13,484 nucleotides of DNA from assembly GCA_003557965.1 (NCBI GenBank), contig PWND01000240.1, positions 1 to 13,484 on the forward strand, read 5' to 3'. Positions 6,301 through 13,466 of the stretch are shown one piece after another. A program made the position numbers and the translations under genes. Position 1 is the first letter of the stretch. Every line of letters begins with the position of its first letter. Origin of the DNA: Bacteroidales bacterium (GTDB lineage: Bacteria > Bacteroidota > Bacteroidia > Bacteroidales > UBA7960). The notes beneath the pieces were generated by a model. The model was not told the origin of the DNA, searched no databases, and worked only from the letters and a program-made list of their open reading frames with translations.

Positions 6301-6494
6301 CCATATAAGAAAAGGTTCGGGTCTTAATTTCTGTTGATGTAAATAAAGAATTCTTATATGTTCTTATATGCCTTATATGGTAAAGTTTTTTTTGAACCAT
6401 ATAAGAAATATAAGGCCATATAAGTTTTGGGTTTTCATACCTGCTGATGTTAATAGAAAATTCTAATATGAGCTCATATGCTTTATATGGTAAA
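6301..6494. repeat. Two tandem copies of a palindromic intergenic repeat (110-bp period)
   Basis: Bases 6319-6384 and 6429-6494 align without gaps at 53 of 66 positions (about 80%), a direct repeat with a 110-base offset. Each copy starts near a CCATATAAG and ends in (C/T)TTATATGG, so each unit has terminal inverted repeats (6301-6309 with 6372-6380; 6416-6424 with 6482-6490, one mismatch). Each also ends in three ten-base units of the type TTCTTATATG. The octamer CTTATATG or its complement occurs exactly six times in 123 bases (starting at 6302, 6353, 6363, 6372, 6398 and 6417). No transposase is nearby. It looks like a small mobile or REP-like intergenic element, but could also be a cluster of protein-binding sites. 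Confidence 0.8.
6353..6424. repeat. Long imperfect palindrome (28-bp arms, 16-nt spacer)
   Basis: The arms 6353-6380 and 6397-6424 are inverted repeats matching at 24 of 28 positions, separated by 16 bases that include eight T in a row. The innermost ten base pairs (CTTATATGGT with ACCATATAAG) are perfect. Either strand of RNA or extruded DNA could form a long hairpin. The four mismatches are two swapped dinucleotides (TT against GC, GC against TT) at the junctions of the ten-base units, which suggests the arms grew by duplication of short units. Confidence 0.85.
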
Positions 6495-6633
6495 AATCAT
6501 TTATGGTTTACAGACGTGGTTACCGTTCCCGGCATGTATTTTAAATATACTTTCATAGCTCCCTGCAGTTCTTTGAGTTACACATTTTGTTTTTATAAAG
6601 TGGGTATCATATCCGAAAAGCAGGAGTTACAAT

Positions 6634-6649
6634 TTCGAAAAATTTCGAA
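6634..6649. promoter_or_regulatory. Twin TTCGAA sites ten bases apart upstream of superoxide dismutase
   Basis: TTCGAA occurs at 6634-6639 and 6644-6649, exactly one helical turn apart, inside a tandem AATTTCGAA duplication, about 90 bases upstream of the dismutase ATG. Phased palindromes of this kind can bind a regulator cooperatively, but no known operator is matched, so the role is a guess. Confidence 0.25.
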
Positions 6650-6738
6650 GTATTAGATTAAACATTTTTAAACTTGTTGTGTTATTTATAATGAGACTAA
6701 ATTAAAATAACATTAAAATCAAACAAAATATAGCAAAA

Positions 6739-7479
6739 ATGAAAAAATCAATTTTAGGAATAGGAATATTAGTTTTTTCGCTTGGGTTGATATCTTGCGA
6801 CGAAACAAAAAACAGTGAAACAAATAAAAATAATGTAAAATCACAAAAAATAGAATCAGATATGAAAGCAAAACATGAATTAGGAGAATTACCATATGCT
6901 TATGACGCATTAGAGCCTTATATTGATAAGGCAACTATGGAAATTCACCATACAAAACACCATCAAGCTTACGTAAATAATTTAAATGCAGCCATTGACG
7001 GCACTGATATGGCTGGCAAATCGCTTGAAGAGCTGTTCAAAAATATGAGTAATTATCCAATGGCCGTGCGCAATAATGGCGGTGGGCACTGGAATCACAC
7101 TTTATTTTGGGAAATTATGGGGCCTGATGGTGGTGGAAAGCCATCCGGAGATTTACTGAAGGCTATTGAGAATAAATTCGGTAGCTTTGAGAATTTTCAG
7201 GAAGAATTTAATAAAGCAGCTTTAACCCGTTTCGGTAGTGGTTGGGCATGGCTTATTGTTGACAAAAATGGCGATGTTGCAGTAACAAGTACTCCAAACC
7301 AAGACAATCCTCTTATGGATGTTGCTGATGTAAAAGGACTTCCAATAATGGGAATTGATGTTTGGGAGCATGCCTATTATCTTAAGTACCAAAATCGCAG
7401 GCCGGAATACGTATCAAATTTCTGGAACGTGATAAACTGGAAAGAAGTTGAAAGAAGGTATGCAGAAGCTAAAAAATAA
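6739..7479 (+). CDS. Superoxide dismutase, Mn/Fe family, predicted lipoprotein
   Basis: Encodes 246 residues. The N-terminus is a lipoprotein signal: positively charged MKKS, a hydrophobic core and the lipobox LISC with C20 as the acylated residue. A polar linker (21-45) leads to a complete Mn/Fe superoxide dismutase starting at HELGELPYAYDALEP. The four metal ligands are present: H70 (MEIHHTKHH), H120 (GGGHWNH), D207 and H211 (GIDVWEHAYY). G116 and Q188 (PNQDNP) match positions that favour manganese, although cambialistic enzymes share them. It should convert superoxide to O2 and H2O2 outside the cytoplasm, anchored to a membrane, which is unusual for this enzyme class. It ends before a bidirectional terminator shared with rocD. 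Confidence 0.95.
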   Translation: MKKSILGIGILVFSLGLISCDETKNSETNKNNVKSQKIESDMKAKHELGELPYAYDALEPYIDKATMEIHHTKHHQAYVNNLNAAIDGTDMAGKSLEELFKNMSNYPMAVRNNGGGHWNHTLFWEIMGPDGGGKPSGDLLKAIENKFGSFENFQEEFNKAALTRFGSGWAWLIVDKNGDVAVTSTPNQDNPLMDVADVKGLPIMGIDVWEHAYYLKYQNRRPEYVSNFWNVINWKEVERRYAEAKK

Positions 7480-7524
7480 GATTTCACCTTGCCTTAACTG
7501 GCCGGAATGATAATAATTAACTGC

Positions 7525-7568
7525 AAAAAAAACCCTGAGAAACCTTAACCGGCCTCAGGGTTTTTTTT
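7525..7568. terminator. Bidirectional intrinsic terminator between sod and rocD
   Basis: AAAAAAAACCCTGAG (7525-7539) and CTCAGGGTTTTTTTT (7554-7568) are a perfect 15-base inverted repeat around a 14-nt loop. On each strand the GC-rich CCCTGAG/CTCAGGG stem is followed by eight U. It sits between the converging superoxide dismutase (stop at 7479) and rocD (stop at 7585), so it can end both transcripts. Confidence 0.92.
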
Positions 7569-7584
7569 AAGTTTAGAATGATTT

Positions 7585-8811
7585 TTACTCAAATGAGAGT
7601 ATTGATTTCTTAATAATTTCAACACACTCCATTAATTGTTCTTCAGTAATTACTAAAGGAGGAGCGAAGCGAATTTTGTCGCCATGAGTAGGTTTGGCAA
7701 GCAGTCCGTTTTCAGCCATTTTTACACAAACATCCCATGCGGTTTTTCCGCCTTTAGGCTTAATTACTATTGCATTAAGCAAACCTTTACCTCTTACAAG
7801 TGTAAGCATATCAGAATTAATAGCTCTTAATTCACGACGTAATATTTCACCAAGTTTTTCTGGTTTTTCGGCAAGGTTTTCTTCTTTAATAACATCAAGT
7901 GCGGCCATAGCGACTTTACATGCAACAGGGTTTCCGCCGAAAGTTGAACCATGTTGTCCTGGTTTAATAACAAGCATAATGTCGTCATCTGCCAATACTG
8001 CAGAAACCGGATAAACACCACCACTTATAGCTTTACCAAGAATTACAATATCAGGGCGTACACCTTCATGGTCGCAGGCGAGCATTTTTCCTGTACGTGC
8101 TATACCAGTTTGGACCTCATCAGCTATAAACAGAACATTTTTGCTTTTACAAAGTTCAGCACATTTTTTAAGGTATCCTTCATCAGGAACAAAAACACCT
8201 GCTTCACCCTGGATAGGCTCAACCATAAAGCCTGCAACATTAGGATCTTCCAATTCTTTTTCAAGTGCAGCAATGTCATTATAAGGTATGCGGACAAATC
8301 CCGGGGTAAATGGGCCATAATCGCTGTAACCGTCAGGGTCGTTAGAGAAAGAAACTATAGTAGTAGTTCTTCCATGAAAGTTATTATCGCAAACCACAAT
8401 TTTAGCCTGGTCTTTTTTAATGCCTTTCTTTGTGTATGCCCACTTGCGGGTTAGCTTAAGTGCAGTTTCAACTGCCTCAGCTCCGGTATTCATTGGCAAA
8501 ACTTTATCATAACCAAAAAACTCATTAATATATTTTTCATATAAACCTAAAACATCATTATGAAATGCCCTTGATGTTAATGCAAGTGTTTCTGCCTGCT
8601 CTTTGAGGGCATCAACAATTTTCGGGTGACAATGTCCCTGATTTACTGCTGAGTATGCTGAAAGAAAGTCATAATACTTTTTTCCTTCTACATCCCACAA
8701 AAATACACCTTCACCTTTTGTTAAAACCACCGGCAGCGGATGGTAGTTATGTGCACCATACTTTTCCTCCAAAGTAATAGCTTCTTTTGTTGTAATCTTT
8801 TTTGATGTCAT
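7585..8811 (-). CDS. rocD: Ornithine--oxo-acid aminotransferase (ornithine delta-aminotransferase)
   Basis: A 408-residue class-III PLP-dependent aminotransferase. Family landmarks are SAYSAVNQGHCHPKI (51-65), which matches ornithine aminotransferases closely, NTGAEAVETALKL (108-120), FHGRT (145-149), the PLP-contacting D231 in DEVQTG, and the Schiff-base lysine K260 in ILGKAISGG. It transfers the delta-amino group of L-ornithine to 2-oxoglutarate, giving glutamate 5-semialdehyde and glutamate, and so links arginine/ornithine to proline and glutamate. The length is normal for the family. It is a single gene with its own TATATTTG promoter element 65 bases upstream and a shared terminator downstream. 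It also has a Shine-Dalgarno (TAGGAGA, seven bases before the ATG), one of only two in the window. Confidence 0.96.
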   Translation of the reverse strand: MTSKKITTKEAITLEEKYGAHNYHPLPVVLTKGEGVFLWDVEGKKYYDFLSAYSAVNQGHCHPKIVDALKEQAETLALTSRAFHNDVLGLYEKYINEFFGYDKVLPMNTGAEAVETALKLTRKWAYTKKGIKKDQAKIVVCDNNFHGRTTTIVSFSNDPDGYSDYGPFTPGFVRIPYNDIAALEKELEDPNVAGFMVEPIQGEAGVFVPDEGYLKKCAELCKSKNVLFIADEVQTGIARTGKMLACDHEGVRPDIVILGKAISGGVYPVSAVLADDDIMLVIKPGQHGSTFGGNPVACKVAMAALDVIKEENLAEKPEKLGEILRRELRAINSDMLTLVRGKGLLNAIVIKPKGGKTAWDVCVKMAENGLLAKPTHGDKIRFAPPLVITEEQLMECVEIIKKSILSFE

Positions 8812-8818
8812 AATAAAA

Positions 8819-8825
8819 TCTCCTA
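8819..8825 (-). promoter_or_regulatory. Shine-Dalgarno (TAGGAGA) for rocD
   Basis: TAGGAGA on the minus strand lies seven bases before the rocD ATG. Most neighbouring genes lack such a site, so rocD may be translated by a different initiation balance. Confidence 0.6.
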
Positions 8826-8876
8826 AAATTTAAATTGATTATATATTAGTTATAAAATTAGTTGTAAAATTTCCCG

Positions 8877-8884
8877 CAAATATA
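8877..8884 (-). promoter_or_regulatory. Bacteroidota -7 element (TATATTTG) for rocD
   Basis: The minus strand reads TATATTTG, an exact TAnnTTTG match, 65 bases upstream of the ATG, giving a leader of roughly 55-60 nt. The -33 region is a T run rather than TTTG. Confidence 0.5.
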
Positions 8885-8942
8885 TGAAAAAGGTGCAGAT
8901 AAAAAAAAGTATTATTATCCCATATTTTTCTGTAAATTAAAA

Positions 8943-8987
8943 CTTTAGATTAAGCATACAGTTGCTGTGACTAAAATAATCTTAAAG
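8943..8987 (-). terminator. Possible terminator after nth
   Basis: On the minus strand CTTTAAGATTA (8987-8977) pairs with TAATCTAAAG (8952-8943) through ten base pairs with one bulged A. The loop is 24 nt and contains a small ACAG/CTGT stem, and the hairpin is followed by TTTTAATTT. It lies between the nth stop and the rocD promoter, where a terminator is expected. The stem is AT-rich and the U tract is interrupted. Confidence 0.4.
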
Positions 8988-9015
8988 GTGGCAAGTTTTT
9001 TCATAAATTAAAAAG

Positions 9016-9663
9016 TTAACTTAATTTATATGTTTTTTTATAATACTTGCAAGCTACTGTTAAAGGACATTCTTCACACTTGGGGTTTTTGGCCTTGCAT
9101 ATATATCTGCCATGCAATATTAACCAATGATGAGCAATGGCAACTTTATCTTCAGGGATATACCTTAAAAGCTGCTTTTCGGACTCAAGTGCATTTTTAG
9201 CATTTGTGGTTAAGCCTATACGGGCCGAAACCCTAAAAACATGAGTATCAACAGCCAGTGCCGGTTTATTGTAAACAACTGATGCAATCACATTTGCAGT
9301 CTTCCTCCCTACCCCGGGAAGTTTCATCAAATCAGCAACATCGGCTGGTACTTTATTATCATATTTTTCAACAAGGCTTTTTGCCATGCCAATAAGATTT
9401 TTAGCCTTATTATTGGGATAGGAACAGCTTTTTATATATTGATATACCTCCTCCCGGGAAGCTAATGCAAGGGCTTCCGGCACAGGGAATCTTTTAAAAA
9501 ACTCAGGTGTAATTATGTTTACACGCTTATCAGTACATTGTGCTGACAATATCACAGCTACAATAAGTTGATATGGGTTACTGTATCTTAGTTCCGTTTC
9601 GGCAACAGGCTTATGTTCCGAAAAGTATTCTATAACATATTTAAATCTTTCTGCCTTCTTCAT
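9016..9663 (-). CDS. nth: Endonuclease III (DNA glycosylase/AP lyase)
   Basis: A 215-residue base-excision-repair enzyme that removes oxidised pyrimidines and cuts the resulting abasic site. The helix-hairpin-helix LPGVGRKTANVIA (115-127) carries the catalytic K121, and VDTHVFRV (138-145) carries the catalytic D139. At the C-terminus the 4Fe-4S cluster motif C-X6-C-X2-C-X5-C is complete (C189, C196, C199, C205). Length and residue positions are within one or two of the E. coli enzyme (K120, D138). The gene stands alone on the minus strand, divergent from the acyl-CoA synthetase gene. A near-consensus promoter is visible 28 bases upstream (TTTG, 17 bases, AAGATTTG). No Shine-Dalgarno precedes the ATG. 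Confidence 0.97.
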   Translation of the reverse strand: MKKAERFKYVIEYFSEHKPVAETELRYSNPYQLIVAVILSAQCTDKRVNIITPEFFKRFPVPEALALASREEVYQYIKSCSYPNNKAKNLIGMAKSLVEKYDNKVPADVADLMKLPGVGRKTANVIASVVYNKPALAVDTHVFRVSARIGLTTNAKNALESEKQLLRYIPEDKVAIAHHWLILHGRYICKAKNPKCEECPLTVACKYYKKTYKLS

Positions 9664-9691
9664 ATTAATATTTTTACTTTGCTAAAATAAA

Positions 9692-9720
9692 CAAATCTTT
9701 AGTTTGGGTGCCCGGTCAAA
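9692..9720 (-). promoter_or_regulatory. Candidate nth promoter (TTTG - 17 bp - AAGATTTG)
   Basis: On the minus strand TTTG (9720-9717) is followed after 17 bases by AAGATTTG (9699-9692), one mismatch from TAnnTTTG. Transcription would begin about 20-25 bases before the nth ATG. It is the only place in the window where both elements lie at a reasonable distance for a minus-strand gene. Confidence 0.4.
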
Positions 9721-9845
9721 GCCATCTATTGATAAAAAAGCAGCTAAAACAATTAAGTTAAATTGTATTATTCTCTCTTAAATTAAGGCAAAATTAAAAA
9801 GAGCAATCAATTAATTTTACCATAATACAAATTCAAGATTTTTTA

Positions 9846-9853
9846 TACTTTAG
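9846..9853 (+). promoter_or_regulatory. Weak -7-like element (TACTTTAG) for the acyl-CoA synthetase gene
   Basis: TACTTTAG differs from TAnnTTTG by one base. A transcript start near 9860 would lie at or beyond the in-frame TTG at 9858, which favours the ATG at 9900 as the true start. The -33 region shows no TTTG. Confidence 0.3.
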
Positions 9854-9899
9854 CGGTTTGAATCAAAAGCTCATTATAAACAAAAAAAGTTCTATCAAT

Positions 9900-11960
9900 A
9901 TGGTCAATAAGCAGCTTATAAATCCTAAAAGCATAGTAGTAGTTGGTGGCTCTAACGACACAAGCAAGCCTGGTGGCAAAGTATTAAAAAATCTTGTTGA
10001 TGGCGGTTTTAAAGGCCACATATATGTTACAAACCTTAAAGAAAGTGAAGTGCAAGGTATAAAAAGTTATAGCAATCCGGCAGATCTTCCGGAAGTTGAT
10101 ATGGCAATAATTGCTATTGCTGCTCGTTTTGTGCCTGACACCGTGGAAATATTGGCAAAGCAAAAGAACACACGTGCTTTTATTGTTTTATCAGCAGGGT
10201 TTAGTGAAGAAAGTGAAGAAGGAGCTAAGCTGGAAGAAAAGCTGGTTAACATAGTAAATAGTGTAAACGGCTCATTAATTGGCCCTAATTGTGTGGGAAT
10301 ACTTACACCAAATCATACCAGTGTTTTTACTTACCCAATACCAAAACTAACCGAAAAAGGCTGTGATTTTATTTCAGGTTCCGGGGCTACTGCCTGTTTT
10401 ATAATGGAGGCCGGCATCCCAAAAGGCCTTACTTTCTCTAATGTTTTTTCAGTAGGAAACAGTGCACAGATGGGAGTTGAAGAAATATTAAAGTACATGG
10501 ATGAAACATTTGATCCTGTAAAAAGCTCAAAAATAAAACTATTATATATTGAAAACATTGCTAAGCCGCAGATGCTATTAAAACATGCTTCATCTTTAAT
10601 CAGGAAAGGATGTATGATAGCAGCAGTAAAAGCTGGAAGTTCTGATGCCGGCAGCCGTGCAGCATCCTCGCACACAGGAGCTTTAGCAAGCCCGGATGTT
10701 GCAGTTGACGCCTTGTTCAGAAAAGCAGGGATTGTTCGTTGTTATGGCCGTGAAGATCTTATAGCTGTGGCATCTGTTTTTATGCATCCGAAGCTTAAAG
10801 GCAAAAATATTGCTATTATAACACATGCAGGGGGCCCTGCAGTGATGCTAACCGATGCACTTTCAAATGGCGGATTAAACATCCCTCATATTGATTCTCC
10901 TGAAAGCAAAGAACTTTTAGAGAAGCTATTCCCCGGCTCATCTGTTGCTAACCCTGTTGATTTTCTGGCAACCGGCACTGCCGAACAATTAGGGATAATT
11001 ATTGATTATGTTGACAATAAATTTGATGAAATAGATGGGATGGTGGTAATTTTCGGAACCCCGGGCTTATTTCCTGTTTATGATGTTTACAGCCTGCTTG
11101 ACCAAAAGATGAGAGAAAGCAAAAAGCCCATTTACCCGGTACTTCCAAGTGTACTCACTGCACAAAAAGAAATTGACTCTTTCATTGAGAAGGGACGGGT
11201 AATATTCCCCGATGAAGTTACTTTAGGTGAAGCTTTGGCAAGGGTATATCATACCCCGGCTCCTAAACCACCAAAAACAGAGCTTCCGGAAGTTGACACA
11301 GAAAAAATCCGGTCAATTATCAGCAAATGTGATAATGGTTACATTTTACCTGATGCCGTTCAGGGATTATTAGATGCTGCAGGAATACCGAGAGCCGGTG
11401 AAGCTGTTGTAAACCGATTAGATGATGCTGTGGAAGCTGCAAACAAAATGGGTTATCCTGTTGTAATGAAAGTTGTAGGGCCTGTGCATAAATCTGATGT
11501 GGGTGGTGTTGTGCTTAATGTAAAAAATGCTGACAGCGTTAAAGAAGAGTTTTTAAGAATGATGGACATAAAGGACACAACAGCTATCCTTTTACAGCCG
11601 ATGTTGTCGGGAACTGAACTTTTTGCAGGTGCCAAGTATGAAGAAAATTTCGGACATATGGTACTATGCGGTATGGGCGGAATATTTATTGAAGTACTTA
11701 AGGATGTTTCCTCCAGGCTTGCTCCTCTAGATATGGAAGAAGCCCTTGATATGATAAGAGCACTAAAAAGTTATAAGATTATACAAGGTGTCAGGGGACA
11801 AAAAGGCATTAATGAAAAAGTTTTTGCCGAAATATTAGTCAGGTTATCAGCCTTGCTTGAAGCAGCACCGGAAATCATTGAACTGGATTTAAATCCGCTT
11901 TTAGGAAAGGAAGATAATGTAGTGGCAGTTGATGCAAGAATAAACATTTTGAAAAGTTAG
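9900..11960 (+). CDS. Acetate/acyl-CoA synthetase, ADP-forming (fused alpha-beta)
   Basis: A 686-residue cytosolic enzyme from ATG 9900. A TTG at 9858 would add 14 residues, but the family normally begins just before LINPKSIVVVG. Domains in order: CoA-binding Rossmann fold (about 6-110), two succinyl-CoA-synthetase-like domains (about 120-460), and a C-terminal ATP-grasp domain (about 470-680). The phospho-histidine is H258 in ASSHTGALAS, matching the catalytic alpha-subunit His of archaeal ADP-forming acetyl-CoA synthetases. GPVHKSDVGG (527-536) in the ATP-grasp part holds the second relay histidine, H530. The family interconverts acyl-CoA + ADP + Pi with acid + ATP + CoA, often saving energy in fermentation. 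The substrate (acetate, propionate or branched acids) is not determined. A symporter gene follows after 81 bases on the same strand. Confidence 0.9.
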   Translation: MVNKQLINPKSIVVVGGSNDTSKPGGKVLKNLVDGGFKGHIYVTNLKESEVQGIKSYSNPADLPEVDMAIIAIAARFVPDTVEILAKQKNTRAFIVLSAGFSEESEEGAKLEEKLVNIVNSVNGSLIGPNCVGILTPNHTSVFTYPIPKLTEKGCDFISGSGATACFIMEAGIPKGLTFSNVFSVGNSAQMGVEEILKYMDETFDPVKSSKIKLLYIENIAKPQMLLKHASSLIRKGCMIAAVKAGSSDAGSRAASSHTGALASPDVAVDALFRKAGIVRCYGREDLIAVASVFMHPKLKGKNIAIITHAGGPAVMLTDALSNGGLNIPHIDSPESKELLEKLFPGSSVANPVDFLATGTAEQLGIIIDYVDNKFDEIDGMVVIFGTPGLFPVYDVYSLLDQKMRESKKPIYPVLPSVLTAQKEIDSFIEKGRVIFPDEVTLGEALARVYHTPAPKPPKTELPEVDTEKIRSIISKCDNGYILPDAVQGLLDAAGIPRAGEAVVNRLDDAVEAANKMGYPVVMKVVGPVHKSDVGGVVLNVKNADSVKEEFLRMMDIKDTTAILLQPMLSGTELFAGAKYEENFGHMVLCGMGGIFIEVLKDVSSRLAPLDMEEALDMIRALKSYKIIQGVRGQKGINEKVFAEILVRLSALLEAAPEIIELDLNPLLGKEDNVVAVDARINILKS

Positions 11961-12041
11961 ATTATAAAAATTTTACTAAACCGGCCATTTATCATCATAA
12001 CTAAAAAAGAATAAACAGAACAAGACAAATAAATCAAAAAC

Positions 12042-13466
12042 ATGGACTTTAAAATAATAATACTTGCATTATACGCATTGATGATTATCATTGTAGGAAT
12101 AAGGGGATTGAGAGCTACAAAAACATTCAATGATTTTTTTCTTGGTGGTGGTAATGTTGGCCCCTGGATGAGTGCATTTTCATACGGAACAGCATATTTT
12201 AGCGCAGTTTTATTCATCGGTTTTGCCGGTAACATAGGTTGGAATTTTGGATTTTCCGCATTATGGGTAGCCTTTTTTAATGCATTTATTGGCGTACTTT
12301 TAGTTTGGTGGCTAATTGGGGCAAAAGTAAAAGAAGCTGCATCAACTTATAAAGTCAGTACTATGCCTGAATTTCTAAAAAAAAGGTATAATTCTGATTC
12401 TATAAAACTGCTTTCAAGCATAGTTATTTTCGTTTTTATGATTCCATATTGTGCTGCTGTTTTCATGGGTTTATCATATTTATTTACTTCTAATTTTGAA
12501 ATTGAATACTGGCATGCACTTGCTGCTATGGGTCTTTTTACTGCCCTATACATGGTAATGGGCGGATACAAATCCATGGCATTAATTGATATGATATTTG
12601 GAATGATAATGGTGGTTAGTGTGATAATACTGTTTTTCAGCACAGCAAAAGCCGGTGGTGGAGTCTCGCAGATTGCTGCTGATCTTGAAAACATTAAACC
12701 TCAACTAACTCAAGCCATCGGGCCTCCCGGCTGGTGGCCATTATTATCAATTGTTTTACTTACAAGCCTCGCACCTTTTGCAATGCCTCAATTAATGCAA
12801 AAGTTTTTTGCAATTAAAGACAGCAGAACTGTTAAAAGAGGAATGGTAGCATCAACCATCTTTGCAATTATTATTGGAGGCGTTGCATATTTTATTGGCT
12901 CTACTTCTCAGTTATTTATTAACCCGGAAGATACACCTGATGCGTATGAAAATGGCGCACTTGTAGTTGACAGGATCATGCCGGAAATATTGGCAAATGT
13001 TGTTCCCACATCTATAAATGTAATAATACTTTTGCTTGTTTTGTCAGCATCAATGTCAACCCTGGCAGCACTGGTTTTAGTTTCAAGCTCAACCATTGTT
13101 AAAGACTTTTACGGTGGATACATTAATAAAGATGTTAGCGATAAAAAGCTTACTTTATTAATGAGAGTAGTCAGTGCACTATTCATATTTCTATCAATAA
13201 CTTTAGCATATTTAAACATAGACCACATTGTTGCAATACTGGGAATATCCTGGGGTGCTTTAGGTTCGTTTTTCCTTGGCCCATTCGTATGGGGATTGTT
13301 AAGCAAAAAAGTAAACAAACAAGGAGCTATAGTTTCAGGAGTTTGCGGGCTGGGAACATGTTTGTTTTTATATGCAACCGGATTACCATCACCGCAGGCA
13401 GGCACTATCGGAATGTTAACTTCTTTAGCTTTAAATCCGGTTTTCAGCTTTATTACAAAAAGATAA
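12042..13466 (+). CDS. Sodium:solute symporter (SSS family)
   Basis: A 474-residue integral inner-membrane protein with about 12-13 hydrophobic segments and the LeuT-type SSS layout. It has the TM1-2 region NDFFLGGGNVGPW (30-42) and the conserved MGGYKSMALIDMIFGMIM (173-190) around D183. SASMSTLAALVL (335-346) falls where PutP's sodium-site residues S340/T341 lie, here S339/T340. It should couple Na+ entry to uptake of a small solute. Pairing with the acyl-CoA synthetase 81 bases upstream, with no terminator or promoter seen between, suggests an organic acid substrate, but SSS proteins also carry proline, pantothenate and sugars. The start is ATG at 12042 with no Shine-Dalgarno. The gene is complete, ending 18 bases before the window edge. 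Confidence 0.9.
   Translation: MDFKIIILALYALMIIIVGIRGLRATKTFNDFFLGGGNVGPWMSAFSYGTAYFSAVLFIGFAGNIGWNFGFSALWVAFFNAFIGVLLVWWLIGAKVKEAASTYKVSTMPEFLKKRYNSDSIKLLSSIVIFVFMIPYCAAVFMGLSYLFTSNFEIEYWHALAAMGLFTALYMVMGGYKSMALIDMIFGMIMVVSVIILFFSTAKAGGGVSQIAADLENIKPQLTQAIGPPGWWPLLSIVLLTSLAPFAMPQLMQKFFAIKDSRTVKRGMVASTIFAIIIGGVAYFIGSTSQLFINPEDTPDAYENGALVVDRIMPEILANVVPTSINVIILLLVLSASMSTLAALVLVSSSTIVKDFYGGYINKDVSDKKLTLLMRVVSALFIFLSITLAYLNIDHIVAILGISWGALGSFFLGPFVWGLLSKKVNKQGAIVSGVCGLGTCLFLYATGLPSPQAGTIGMLTSLALNPVFSFITKR

Larger units (their letters stand above)
6241..6738. other. Intergenic region between the HhH gene and the superoxide dismutase gene
   Basis: These 498 bases have no convincing gene. The first half holds the tandem palindromic repeats described separately (6301-6490). 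The second half (6491-6738) has two TTCGAA palindromes spaced ten bases apart (6634-6649) and the A-rich leader of the superoxide dismutase gene. I found no exact TAnnTTTG promoter for the dismutase and no intrinsic terminator after the HhH gene, so either read-through or an unrecognised promoter must serve it. Confidence 0.6.

Noticed and set aside
6351..6424. CRISPR array
   Set aside because: The repeated units are about ten bases, directly adjacent and partly inverted, with no spacers and no cas genes.
6447..6656. 69-codon plus-strand open frame in the intergenic repeat region
   Set aside because: Its start lies inside the second repeat copy, the composition is not protein-like, and no promoter or Shine-Dalgarno precedes it.
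7951..8454. 167-codon open frame antisense to rocD
   Set aside because: It lies entirely within the well-supported rocD gene on the other strand and shows no recognisable domain; it is a reading-frame shadow.
9749..9766. ACAATT-6-AATTGT palindrome in the nth/acyl-CoA synthetase divergent region
   Set aside because: Six-base AT-only arms are common by chance in DNA this AT-rich, and the site is not placed at either promoter.
9858..9899. TTG start adding 14 residues to the acyl-CoA synthetase
   Set aside because: The family starts just before the LINPKSI stretch, the added residues are low-complexity, and the candidate promoter would place the transcript start at or after this TTG.
10331..10675. 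114-codon open frame antisense to the acyl-CoA synthetase
   Set aside because: It lies wholly within a gene with clear domains and has no family signature.
12347..12694. 115-codon open frame antisense to the symporter
   Set aside because: Shadow of a membrane-protein gene; no independent evidence.
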